A program made the translations under genes and the position numbers. This document shows, in pieces, positions 9,179-16,603 of a DNA stretch of 64,000 bases. The notes below the pieces were generated by a model. That model was given only the letters and a program-made list of their open reading frames with translations. It did not search any database and was not told where the DNA came from. The stretch is from Paenibacillus sp. XY044 (GTDB lineage: Bacteria; Bacillota; Bacilli; Paenibacillales; Paenibacillaceae). Location: the NCBI RefSeq assembly GCF_002257645.1, contig NZ_NQMO01000009.1, forward strand, positions 124,001 through 188,000, given 5' to 3'. How positions within the stretch are numbered: position 1 is the first letter of the stretch; each line of letters begins with the position of its first letter.

Positions 9179-10114
9179 TCACGTGTTCCGCAGGGCGGAT
9201 GCTTTGAACGTTTCAATCAGGCTGGTAAAGCTGTCCCCGGCATATCCCATTTCCATTCCCCGCTTGAAAATTTGGAGCACGGCAGCCGGTAAATCCGCAT
9301 TGATTCCTGCATCTTCGGCTGCATGCACGACATGCTGGACGCTCGCCACGCCCATGGCCAGTCTATCCACGTCGCCGGGATGCAGTCCTTCGTCGAGGCG
9401 AGGCGTGTAGAACGCGATGAATCCCGGGAGCGACGACAGGGTCGCTGAAGCATAAGGCAGAAGCTGCGAGGCCGAAATGCCGTTTGCGTTGGCCAGCGCA
9501 AGCGCATGCAGGTAACCGATCATGGACGTCCAGAACATGTCCATTTGGATCTGGTAGTACAGCATGGCAAGTCCGGGATCTTCTCCCCGGTAATCGGCGC
9601 CGGTCAACACCTCCAGCGTTTCCTTGTAAGCCTCAAAGGCCTCCCTTGGTCCGCTGTAATACGTGTAGGAATCGGATTTGCCGATCCCTGATGGAGGAAC
9701 CTGCACGCCGCCTGTGACAAGCCGGGCGCCGCGGTCCGCAAGCCAATTCGCCGCCTTTCGGGCGTTCTCCGGTGTGTCCGAGCTTAGATTGACGATCGTT
9801 TTCCCTGCCAAATGCTCCGAGACGGGTTCGAGAATGGCGTACATCACATCGTAATCGGTAAGACTGAGTATCGTAAGCTCATTCGCATCTAAAGCGCCGC
9901 CCACCGTATCGGCCCGGACGGCTCCTTGCAAGACAAGCTCTTCCACCTTGCCGGGGGTCCGGTTCCACAAGGTCACGGCGTAGCCGCGGTCAAGCAAAAC
10001 GCGTCCCATCGCTTGTCCCATCGGGCCGAGCCCGATGAGGGTTACTGATTTGGAACGGCCGGCAGCATGCGATTCAACAGTATGACGATTTTCATCCGGA
10101 ATGCCAGTATTCAA
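9179..10114 (-). CDS. NAD(P)-dependent oxidoreductase of the imine reductase / beta-hydroxyacid dehydrogenase family
   Basis: A 311-residue protein. The Rossmann loop VTLIGLGPMGQAMG, the NADP-type WNRTPGK segment and the all-alpha dimer domain that follows fit imine reductases and relatives of 6-phosphogluconate dehydrogenase. The frame begins at an ATG at 10153, but that ATG lies inside the predicted -10 box. The TTG at 10114 has AAGGGAG at good spacing and is chosen. Transcription is predicted from a MerR-type promoter directly upstream, and the next gene upstream is a MerR regulator. The physiological substrate is unknown. Detoxification or redox homeostasis would suit this regulation. Confidence 0.78.
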   Translation of the reverse strand: MNTGIPDENRHTVESHAAGRSKSVTLIGLGPMGQAMGRVLLDRGYAVTLWNRTPGKVEELVLQGAVRADTVGGALDANELTILSLTDYDVMYAILEPVSEHLAGKTIVNLSSDTPENARKAANWLADRGARLVTGGVQVPPSGIGKSDSYTYYSGPREAFEAYKETLEVLTGADYRGEDPGLAMLYYQIQMDMFWTSMIGYLHALALANANGISASQLLPYASATLSSLPGFIAFYTPRLDEGLHPGDVDRLAMGVASVQHVVHAAEDAGINADLPAAVLQIFKRGMEMGYAGDSFTSLIETFKASALRNT

Positions 10115-10148
10115 TGGTAAAACTCCCTTCATCAATGAGATTAAGCCC

Positions 10149-10180
10149 ATCATAAAGGTTTACACTAGTGTCAATGTCAA
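10149..10180 (-). promoter_or_regulatory. MerR-type promoter with 20-bp spacer and palindromic operator
   Basis: On the minus strand, TTGACA (10175-10180) and TATGAT (10149-10154) are separated by 20 bases, longer than the 17 of normal promoters. This is the hallmark of promoters that MerR proteins activate by DNA twisting. The spacer holds the palindrome ACACTAGTGT (10161-10170), flanked by TT and AA. The MerR gene lies just upstream. Confidence 0.75.
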
Positions 10181-10184
10181 CACA

Positions 10185-10215
10185 AAAAAACTGGAGCCTG
10201 TTCCCGGCGCTCCAG
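10185..10215 (-). terminator. Terminator of the merR-type gene
   Basis: On the minus strand, CTGGAGC and GCTCCAG form a stem followed by seven T residues. It separates the regulator transcript from the oxidoreductase promoter. Confidence 0.8.
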
Positions 10216-10226
10216 TCCTGTCATGG

Positions 10227-10592
10227 CTACACGATATTCCTTTTCCCGTTGGTGAAGGAGATTTGTCTTTCCAGTAATGCTCTTAACCCGTGCAGGGCTT
10301 CGATCTGCTCGTTGACCTGCTGCAGCTTCCCCTCATACGTGGCCAGCATCTCCTCGCAATATTCATACTCGTCAGGATCCGCCACTTCCGTTCTGAACAA
10401 TGCTCTGATCTCTTCGACCGTCAATCCCAGCTTCAGGTACAGCTGAATCGCCTTGACTCGACCGACAGCCGTTTCATCGAAATCGCGGTAATCGTTGTCC
10501 AGCCTGTGGGCGGATAAGAGACCTTGATTTTCATAATGACGGATTGATCGGACACTGACATGGGTAATTCGCGACAATTCACTGATTTTCAC
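10227..10592 (-). CDS. MerR family transcriptional regulator
   Basis: A 121-residue regulator. Residues 1-70 form the winged helix (MKISELSRITHVSVRSIRHYENQGLL is the classic opening), followed by a coiled-coil dimerisation helix (YCEEMLATYEGKLQQVNEQIEAL). There is no conserved cysteine pattern for metal binding, so a small-molecule or redox-independent signal is more likely than metal. The start is GTG with a G-rich ribosome binding site. It is followed by its own terminator and then by a MerR-type promoter for the oxidoreductase, so that gene is the probable target. Confidence 0.88.
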   Translation of the reverse strand: MKISELSRITHVSVRSIRHYENQGLLSAHRLDNDYRDFDETAVGRVKAIQLYLKLGLTVEEIRALFRTEVADPDEYEYCEEMLATYEGKLQQVNEQIEALHGLRALLERQISFTNGKRNIV

Positions 10593-10789
10593 CCCTGGCT
10601 CGCCCCTTCCCTAATCATCTTAACCTGATTATACAGTCTGGGTTCATGAAGCTACAATCTCATGCTCTCCGCCCAAATCCCAGTTCCGGCCGCTTCATCC
10701 TGCCTGGAGCTATTTCTCTGCACAGGAATACTTTGGATATTGTTGGATCACAATAAGATGCGACTTTACGCTCAGAACGGAGGCATCTT

Positions 10790-12136
10790 ATGGATAACGT
10801 TACGCTGGCACGATCGCTGTTCGGATCGTCCATGGCGTTTCATATCATCTTCGCGACACTCGGGGTAGGCATCCCCTTCATGATTGTGATCGCGGAAATT
10901 TTGTACCAGGTAAAAAAGGACAAGGATTACGCCACGCTCGCCAAACGCTGGACGAAGGGACTCGCCATTCTCCTTGGCGTCGCCATCCCGTCCGGGACCC
11001 TGGTCGGCGTGATGCTGTCGCTCTTGTGGCCCGGCTTTATGGAAATTGTCGGCCAAGTCATCGCACTCCCCTTTCAGATCGAGATCTGGGCCTTTTTCCT
11101 CGAGGCGCTGTTCATGTCCATCTATGTCTACGCGGCAGACAGGCTTCCGGCATCCCTGCGGATTCTCAGCGTCATCTTCGTTGCGATCGGATCGAGCATG
11201 TCGGCCGTGCTCATTACCGACGCCCACGCCTGGATGAATACGCCCAGCGGCTTCCGGATGGAAAACGGCCGGGTGTTTGACGTCCATCCATGGACGGCCG
11301 TGTTCAACCCGAGCCTGCCGACTACGGCGATGCATGTTCTGCTCTCGGCTTATATGACCGGCGCCTTTGCGGTCGCTTCGGTAGCCGCCTATAAACTGCT
11401 AAAGCGCGGATCGCCGGAACGTGAGCGGGCCTATCACCAAAAGAGCTTGTTTCTAGGATTGCTCATCGGCGGCATCATTTCGCTGATGACGGCGCTAAGC
11501 GGCCACGAAACCGCGCAAATGCTGCATGCGCATCAGCCAGAGAAGCTGGCGGCCGCCGAGGGGCTGTTCGAAACCCAAAGCCATGCCCCGCTCGCGATCG
11601 GCGGCGTGACCGATAAAGAAACCCGCAGCATTAAGGGCGCCATCGAAATTCCATGGGCGCTCAGCTTCCTGGCGGGCAACCGGTTCGATACGGTCGTGAA
11701 GGGGCTGAATGATTTTCCGGAGGACCAGTGGCCGCCGCTGATTATTCATACGCTGTTCAACGTCATGGTCGGCATCGGCACGCTGCTCATTCTCGTATCG
11801 GCCTTTACGGTCGGGCTGCGTCTGCTTACCAAGCGCCCCTATCCAAGGTGGCTGCTGTCCGCCCTGCTGCTGGCCGGTCCGCTGTCCATGATCGGCATTG
11901 AAACAGGCTGGGTGTTCAGCTGTACGGGGCGTCAGCCATGGACGATCTATCATCTGCAGACGACGGCGTCGGCCGCAACGAAAGCGCAGCATCTGGGCTC
12001 GCTGTTTGTGCTATTCCTTGGACTGTATGCCTTTCTGCTCATCGTCACGGCGGTGGTCATGTACTACTACTTCAAGCGGCATCCGGTCACCTTCGACGGG
12101 TTGGAAGGCGTAAACGGAGAAGGGAGAAGCCTATGA
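10790..12136 (+). CDS. cydA: Cytochrome bd-type quinol oxidase subunit I
   Basis: A 448-residue multi-helix membrane protein that couples quinol oxidation to oxygen reduction. Evidence includes a near-N-terminal histidine (SMAFHIIFATLG) in the position of a heme ligand and the diagnostic GRQPW motif in TGRQPWTIYHLQTT. The length fits the short Q-loop form found in Firmicutes, closer to the YthA branch than to Escherichia CydA. GGAGG lies seven bases before the ATG. It overlaps cydB by four bases (ATGA), so the two are translationally coupled. The cydCD assembly genes are not in the window. Confidence 0.9.
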   Translation: MDNVTLARSLFGSSMAFHIIFATLGVGIPFMIVIAEILYQVKKDKDYATLAKRWTKGLAILLGVAIPSGTLVGVMLSLLWPGFMEIVGQVIALPFQIEIWAFFLEALFMSIYVYAADRLPASLRILSVIFVAIGSSMSAVLITDAHAWMNTPSGFRMENGRVFDVHPWTAVFNPSLPTTAMHVLLSAYMTGAFAVASVAAYKLLKRGSPERERAYHQKSLFLGLLIGGIISLMTALSGHETAQMLHAHQPEKLAAAEGLFETQSHAPLAIGGVTDKETRSIKGAIEIPWALSFLAGNRFDTVVKGLNDFPEDQWPPLIIHTLFNVMVGIGTLLILVSAFTVGLRLLTKRPYPRWLLSALLLAGPLSMIGIETGWVFSCTGRQPWTIYHLQTTASAATKAQHLGSLFVLFLGLYAFLLIVTAVVMYYYFKRHPVTFDGLEGVNGEGRSL

Positions 12137-13155
12137 GCGACACGCAGCTTGCGATTACCATTCTCTGGTGCTTTATTTTCATTTATTCGATCGCGGGTTC
12201 CATCGACTTCGGCGCCGGCTTCTGGTCCATGGTGTTCAGCAGACGGAATCCGCAAGCGGCCGACATCGCGAATCGTTTCCTGTCTCCATCCTGGGAAGTG
12301 ACCAACGTCTTCCTCGTGCTGCTCGTGGTCGCGCTTGTCGGCTTTTTTCCCCGGGCCGCCTTTGTCCTGGGCACGCTTCTGCTCGTGCCGGTGAGCCTGG
12401 TACTCGTTCTGCTGCTGTTTCGGAGCGCGTTCATCGTCTATTCGTATTCCGTGCAGAAGCATGAACTGGCGCTTCGGATCGTGTCGGGCGTCACTGGACT
12501 GCTGATCCCCGGGCTGCTCGTCAGCGTGCTGCCGATTTCGCTCGGCGGATTTATTCACATGAAGCAGGGCTTCCCCCAGCTCGAGTTCGGTAAGCTGCTG
12601 CTCAGCGCGACGCTGTACGCCCACGTCGGCTTCGGCATTCTGACCGAGCTGTTCCTGTCCGCTTTGTTCCTGTCCGATTACGGCCGGGAAGCCGGTGACG
12701 AACAGGTCTCGCAGCAATACCGCTCGATCGCGGTCGTTCTGGGTCCGCTGGCCCTGGCGATGGCTGTCCTGGCGACGTTCACGATGGTTCCGGAGGCGTT
12801 ATGGATCGTCGCCCGAATGCAGAAGCAGTCGGTGTGGTTCATGCTGTCGGTCGTCGCTTTCGCCATCGGTTATGGTGCACTGTGGATCCGCAGGAAAAAC
12901 GGCAGGAAAGGCCGGTTGCGTCTGGCCGTCGTCGCCGTGATTCTGCAGTTCGCCCTGGCCAGCTACGCATACGGGAGGGCGCATCTCCCCTACATCGTCC
13001 ATCCCGACCTGACCGTGGAGGCCGGTTTTACGAACCACTCGATGTTCGTTTCGCTCCTCTGGGGGTACGGCTTCGGCACCGTGATCCTGCTGCCGGTGTT
13101 TATTCTGTTCTGGTGGCTATTTTTAAAGGACAAGCGGTATTTGCGGACAAAATAA
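12133..13155 (+). CDS. cydB: Cytochrome bd-type quinol oxidase subunit II
   Basis: A 340-residue protein with about eight hydrophobic helices. The N-terminal SIDFGAGFWS segment corresponds to the conserved D-G-hydrophobic region of CydB/YthB proteins, and FLSPSWEVTNVF follows as in the family. An upstream extension of the same frame (to 11938) is only cydA read in another frame. The real start is the ATG at 12133, inside an ATGA overlap with the cydA stop and preceded by GGGAGAAG. It forms the oxidase with cydA. Confidence 0.88.
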   Translation: MSDTQLAITILWCFIFIYSIAGSIDFGAGFWSMVFSRRNPQAADIANRFLSPSWEVTNVFLVLLVVALVGFFPRAAFVLGTLLLVPVSLVLVLLLFRSAFIVYSYSVQKHELALRIVSGVTGLLIPGLLVSVLPISLGGFIHMKQGFPQLEFGKLLLSATLYAHVGFGILTELFLSALFLSDYGREAGDEQVSQQYRSIAVVLGPLALAMAVLATFTMVPEALWIVARMQKQSVWFMLSVVAFAIGYGALWIRRKNGRKGRLRLAVVAVILQFALASYAYGRAHLPYIVHPDLTVEAGFTNHSMFVSLLWGYGFGTVILLPVFILFWWLFLKDKRYLRTK

Positions 13156-13220
13156 TACGATCTACAGAATGGCATCTACCGAATATGCCAACGTTATGAT
13201 GCCGGAAAAATAATGACAAC

Positions 13221-13247
13221 TGTCACGTCAAAGTCATGACAACCGTG
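13221..13247 (+). promoter_or_regulatory. Possible ECF-type promoter with nested dyads
   Basis: TGTCACG, 16 bases, then CGTG. This is close to the published ECF41 form TGTCACA-N16-CGTC. The same stretch holds GTCATGAC and two TGACAAC direct repeats, so it could instead be a repressor site. It lies about 70 bases before the next gene. Confidence 0.35.
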
Positions 13248-13316
13248 AATTTCGAGGATTAGGTCCTTTTGATAAGATGAAATCAGAAAAATAATAAAAA
13301 TTCGGAGGAGTTATTT

Positions 13317-13943
13317 ATGAAACAACATTCTAACACCATTCCTGGTTCCGCCATCCGGGGAACCGCAAGCGGCGTTTTCTTTATGGCCTTTTTCGGGACG
13401 TTATGGGCATATACCGGAATCATGGGATTGCAGGAATTCGCAGCTCCTTTGTGGTTAGCCTCAGCCGTTGCCATCGGGGTTGTACTCATCATCGGCGGAG
13501 CCTCGCTGGTCCGTGCGTCGCGAGGGATCAAGGAACAAAATGAGATCATTGATGCAAGTACGGCAAGGAAGGGAAAACGGATCGCGGTCCGGTTTAATAT
13601 CGTCTTTGCGGCGGAGGCAGCCGCGATAGCCGTTGCGATTGCCGTTTGCAATGCCACCGGCCACACGGCATTGATCCCTATCGTCATCGCTCTTATTGTC
13701 GGGATTCACTTTTATCCGTTGGCCTCTTTGTTCCGGGTCAAATTTTATCATCTTACAGGTACATTACTCTGCTTGCTCGCGCTCGCAACGCTGCTGTTCC
13801 TGCCCGTGGAGGCCAGCTTAGGTGCGCATCACATCAATACCTATATGTCTGTTGTCGGCCTTGGATCCGCCCTGATCTTGTGGGGAACCGGCACAGCAGT
13901 ATGGTTCATGGGAAAAAGATTGCTGATGATGAGCAGACTATAA
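13317..13943 (+). CDS. Six-helix membrane protein of unknown function
   Basis: A 208-residue integral membrane protein with about six hydrophobic helices and no signal peptide. The pattern (GVFFMAFFGTLWAY, then IVIALIVGIHFYPLASLF) resembles the DUF7010 group, which has no known activity. TCGGAGGAG lies before the ATG. It is monocistronic, with a possible ECF-type promoter upstream and a strong hairpin after the stop. Confidence 0.7.
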   Translation: MKQHSNTIPGSAIRGTASGVFFMAFFGTLWAYTGIMGLQEFAAPLWLASAVAIGVVLIIGGASLVRASRGIKEQNEIIDASTARKGKRIAVRFNIVFAAEAAAIAVAIAVCNATGHTALIPIVIALIVGIHFYPLASLFRVKFYHLTGTLLCLLALATLLFLPVEASLGAHHINTYMSVVGLGSALILWGTGTAVWFMGKRLLMMSRL

Positions 13944-13970
13944 CTACATCCATAATGGACGGCGTATATC

Positions 13971-13996
13971 AAAGAACCGGCGAAAGCCGGTTCTTT
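13971..13996 (+). terminator. Hairpin with GAAA tetraloop
   Basis: A perfect 11-bp stem (AAAGAACCGGC with GCCGGTTCTTT) around a GAAA loop, ending in TTCTTT. Confidence 0.75.
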
Positions 13997-14102
13997 CGTG
14001 CTGACGTTCCCTCTTTAAATATCCGAACAAGTAGATCTCGAGCCCAATATGGGCATACATAGAATGTAACCAAAAATAGAAAAGCGCAATGAGGTTGATG
14101 AC

Positions 14103-14807
14103 ATGCAGGAAGTCCATTTGGGGCTCGTAACCCTCAAACTGATCGTCGGATTCTTTTTATTGTTCCTGACCGTAAGATTTGCCGGAAGAAAAATCATTAA
14201 GCAAATTACGCCTTTCACCTTTATCGCCTCCATCGTGTTTGGGGAGCTGCTCGGAAATGCCTTGTATGAATCGGACATCGGGCTGGCTTATATCGCTTAT
14301 GCCATCTGCTTATGGGGAGTGCTGCTTGTCGTCATCGAATATCTGGGGCAAAAATCGCTGTTTTTCCGGGGGGTGTTTGAAGGCAAACCGTCCGCCTTGA
14401 TCAAAAACGGCGTCGTGGATCTCAAGGCGTTGAAGAACAACCGGATGAATTTAAACCAGCTGCAAAGCTTGCTCCGCCAAAGCGAAACCTTTTCGATCCG
14501 GGAAGTCGCATTCTGCTACTTGGAAGCAGACGGCTCCCTCAGCATTTTAAAAAAGCCCCGGTATCAGAAAACGATCCGGGAAGATTTTAAGCTTCCGGAC
14601 CATGCCGTGTACATTCCTGTAACGCTCATCCGCGACGGAAAGGTACTATGGGATGAGATCAAGGATCTTGGATTTGACGAATCCTGGTTGAGAAAGCAGT
14701 TGGAATCGCATCACGTAACCGATTATAAAGCCGTTCTGATTGCCGAATGGCTGGAAGGCGACGGCATTTTCGTTCAGACATATACCAAAGACCAGACCGG
14801 GAAGTAA
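14103..14807 (+). CDS. YetF-like DUF421 membrane protein
   Basis: A 234-residue protein with three N-terminal membrane helices (residues 8-85) followed by the cytoplasmic YetF domain (GKPSALIKNGVVDLKALKNNRMNLNQL is the diagnostic stretch, LLRQSETFSIREVAFCYLEADGSL follows). YetF proteins are widespread in spore formers and paralogues have been linked to spore germination, but no molecular activity is assigned here. GAGG lies before the ATG. It is monocistronic. Confidence 0.85.
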   Translation: MQEVHLGLVTLKLIVGFFLLFLTVRFAGRKIIKQITPFTFIASIVFGELLGNALYESDIGLAYIAYAICLWGVLLVVIEYLGQKSLFFRGVFEGKPSALIKNGVVDLKALKNNRMNLNQLQSLLRQSETFSIREVAFCYLEADGSLSILKKPRYQKTIREDFKLPDHAVYIPVTLIRDGKVLWDEIKDLGFDESWLRKQLESHHVTDYKAVLIAEWLEGDGIFVQTYTKDQTGK

Positions 14808-14851
14808 AACCAGGCGCAGCTGATCCAATGTTCTTGCGGTAGGCAATAGAA

Positions 14852-14886
14852 GAAAAAAAACAGCCAGGCGGTTCTCCGCCTGGCTG
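14852..14886 (-). terminator. Orphan terminator retained with the nanE remnant
   Basis: A perfect 11-bp stem (CAGCCAGGCGG/CCGCCTGGCTG) with TTCT loop. The T-run is on the minus strand only, so it was built to stop leftward transcription from the nanE remnant or the operon behind it. Confidence 0.8.
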
Positions 14887-14910
14887 CTGGTGCTGCTGAT
14901 CAATAAGCGA

Positions 14911-15045
14911 TCATTTCACGGATGCCTGTACAAATCTCGATGTAATTTCCTTTGGTCTCGTAATGGCACCGCCCACGACGGCCGCGTATGCTCCCAGTTC
15001 GAGACAGCGGCTGAACATGCTTGGCCGCAGTGCGGGCGAAAGCGC
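14911..15045 (-). pseudogene. nanE: C-terminal remnant of N-acetylmannosamine-6-phosphate 2-epimerase
   Basis: The last 44 codons of a minus-strand frame read LELGAYAAVVGGAITRPKEI and then TSRFVQ. This is the phosphate-binding C-terminal end of NanE (the VVGGAITRP-EIT-RFV pattern is highly conserved). Directly upstream is an in-frame TAA (15046-15048) and no other NanE sequence. No start or ribosome binding site is present. The fragment keeps its terminator. The rest was probably lost by deletion, and the dehydrogenase operon now abuts it. Confidence 0.72.
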
Positions 15046-15076
15046 TTATCTCTCTGGCCCTATGTCCCTGCTCCTT

Positions 15077-16039
15077 CTACCCGAGCACATTCACGGGCGA
15101 GCCTTTCAGGAACGCATCGATCGCCTCGACGATGCCGCGGAAGAAGGCGCGGTAGGACGCCTGCGTTACGTAACCGATATGCGGCGTGGCCAGCACGTTC
15201 GGCAACGTGCGGAGCGGGTCGTCCGCAGGCAGCGGCTCCTGCTCGAAGACGTCTAAGCCGGCTCCTGCGATTCTGCCGCTGCGCAAAGCCTCGATCAGCG
15301 CATCCCGGTCGACGATAGGCGCCCGCGAGGTGTTGATGAGGTATGCGGACGGACGCATGAGCCCGAGTTCCCGCGCGCCGATCAGTCCTCTCGTCCGGTC
15401 CCCGAGAACGAGATGAATGGAGACGAAGTCGCTGCTCTCCAGCAGCTCTTCCTTCGACGATGCGAGCTTCACGCCGGCGGCGGCGGCTTTGTCGGCGGTC
15501 AAGTTTTGGCTCCAGGCCGCGACTTCCATGCCGAAGGCTTGCCCGATACGCGCGACGTTGCTCCCGATATGTCCGAGGCCGAGCAGGCCTAACCGCTTGC
15601 CGATCAGGTCGACGCCGATTGTGCTCTGCCAAGATCCGCCGCTGCGCAGCGCTTCGTTCTCCTGCACCAGCCTTCTCGCGAGCCCAAGAATGAGCGCCCA
15701 GGTCAGCTCCGTCGTTCCTTCGCCGCCTCCCCGTGTTCCGCATACGACGACGCCTCGTTCCGCAGCCGCGGCCAGATCGACCGAGGCGTTGCGCATGCCC
15801 GTCGTGACCAGCAGCTTCAGGCTCGGCAAACGCCGAAACAGCGATTCCCGGAATGGCGTCCGCTCCCTCATAATGACGACGATCTCACAATCTTCGATCG
15901 CGGCGGCCAGCTTCTCCTCGTCATCGAAATGATTATCGAATACGCGGAGCTCGATGCGCTCCGCCACGGCCGACCAATCCGCCATCGATAAGGCGATCTG
16001 TTGATAATCGTCCAGTACTGCGCATTTCATTTCCGTCAT
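15077..16039 (-). CDS. D-2-hydroxyacid dehydrogenase family protein
   Basis: A 320-residue NAD(P)-dependent dehydrogenase. LGLLGLGHIGSNVARIG (about residues 145-161) is the dinucleotide loop. LINTSRAPIVDRDALIEAL carries the substrate arginine region, and GLDVFEQEPLPADDPLR and ATPHIGYVT carry the conserved Glu and His. The frame runs upstream to 16177, but the extra part is not conserved. AAGGGGAA precedes two close ATGs at 16039 and 16030, and either could be used. It is the last gene of an operon with the Rieske and amidohydrolase genes, which suggests a catabolic role on a keto- or hydroxyacid. Confidence 0.85.
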   Translation of the reverse strand: MTEMKCAVLDDYQQIALSMADWSAVAERIELRVFDNHFDDEEKLAAAIEDCEIVVIMRERTPFRESLFRRLPSLKLLVTTGMRNASVDLAAAAERGVVVCGTRGGGEGTTELTWALILGLARRLVQENEALRSGGSWQSTIGVDLIGKRLGLLGLGHIGSNVARIGQAFGMEVAAWSQNLTADKAAAAGVKLASSKEELLESSDFVSIHLVLGDRTRGLIGARELGLMRPSAYLINTSRAPIVDRDALIEALRSGRIAGAGLDVFEQEPLPADDPLRTLPNVLATPHIGYVTQASYRAFFRGIVEAIDAFLKGSPVNVLG

Positions 16040-16176
16040 TTCCCCTTCCCGAGCAAATATGGACCCATCATCGCATACGGCCGTTGGTTTGCCAAGCTTC
16101 CCGGCGGACGAACCCGTCGGAATGGACCACCGCTGCGTCCACGACATTCGGCCCGGGTTCGAAGCATTCATCCCCA

Positions 16177-16587
16177 TTAAATATAGACGACGACCTTCGC
16201 ATCCTCGATCTTAACCTCGTAGGTTTCAACGGAAGGGCTCTCTTCCTCGGCGTCCTCCTCTTCGACGGCGACCTTGTAGGTCTTCACCAGACATTTATGC
16301 GGATCAAAGATCGACTTGCCGTTCGTAATGTCGAACTCCCAGCCGTGCCACGGACACCGTAAAATCTCGCCGTCCCGTCCGTATAGATATTGTCCGGGCG
16401 CGGACGGCAGGGTCATCCCGGTCACCCGGCCCATACACAGCGGAGCGCCTTGATGCGGGCAGGCGTTCTTTAAGGCATAATAACTGCCATTTACGTTAAA
16501 CACGCCGACGGAGCGCCCTTCGACCGTCACGATCTTGTTGTTGCCTGGAGGCAGATCCGCCGCGGCTCCGATCACATGTCTTCCCAT
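16177..16587 (-). CDS. Rieske [2Fe-2S] ferredoxin-like protein
   Basis: A 136-residue single-domain Rieske protein. Cys43-x-His45 (ACPHQG) and Cys78-x2-His81 (CPWHG) are the two cluster-binding motifs. A short acidic insert (EEEDAEEES) near residue 109 is unusual. Single-domain Rieske proteins deliver electrons to oxygenases, yet no oxygenase is in the window, so the partner is elsewhere or the protein works with the adjacent amidohydrolase pathway. It lies 16 bases after the amidohydrolase stop. Between its stop and the next gene is a short unassigned frame (VVDAAVVHSDGFVRREAW). Confidence 0.85.
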   Translation of the reverse strand: MGRHVIGAAADLPPGNNKIVTVEGRSVGVFNVNGSYYALKNACPHQGAPLCMGRVTGMTLPSAPGQYLYGRDGEILRCPWHGWEFDITNGKSIFDPHKCLVKTYKVAVEEEDAEEESPSVETYEVKIEDAKVVVYI

Positions 16588-16603
16588 CTCTCACGCTTCC
16601 CCC

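Noticed and set aside
10741..10765. Rex-like redox operator before cydA
   Set aside because: TTGTTGGATCACAA has a 6-base gap between TTGT and ACAA, while Rex sites need 10.
11938..12132. N-terminal extension of cydB
   Set aside because: It is cydA sequence in another frame; the ATG in the ATGA overlap is the family start.
16040..16177. 46-residue N-terminal extension of the dehydrogenase
   Set aside because: Not dehydrogenase-like, and a good ribosome binding site lies next to the shorter starts.
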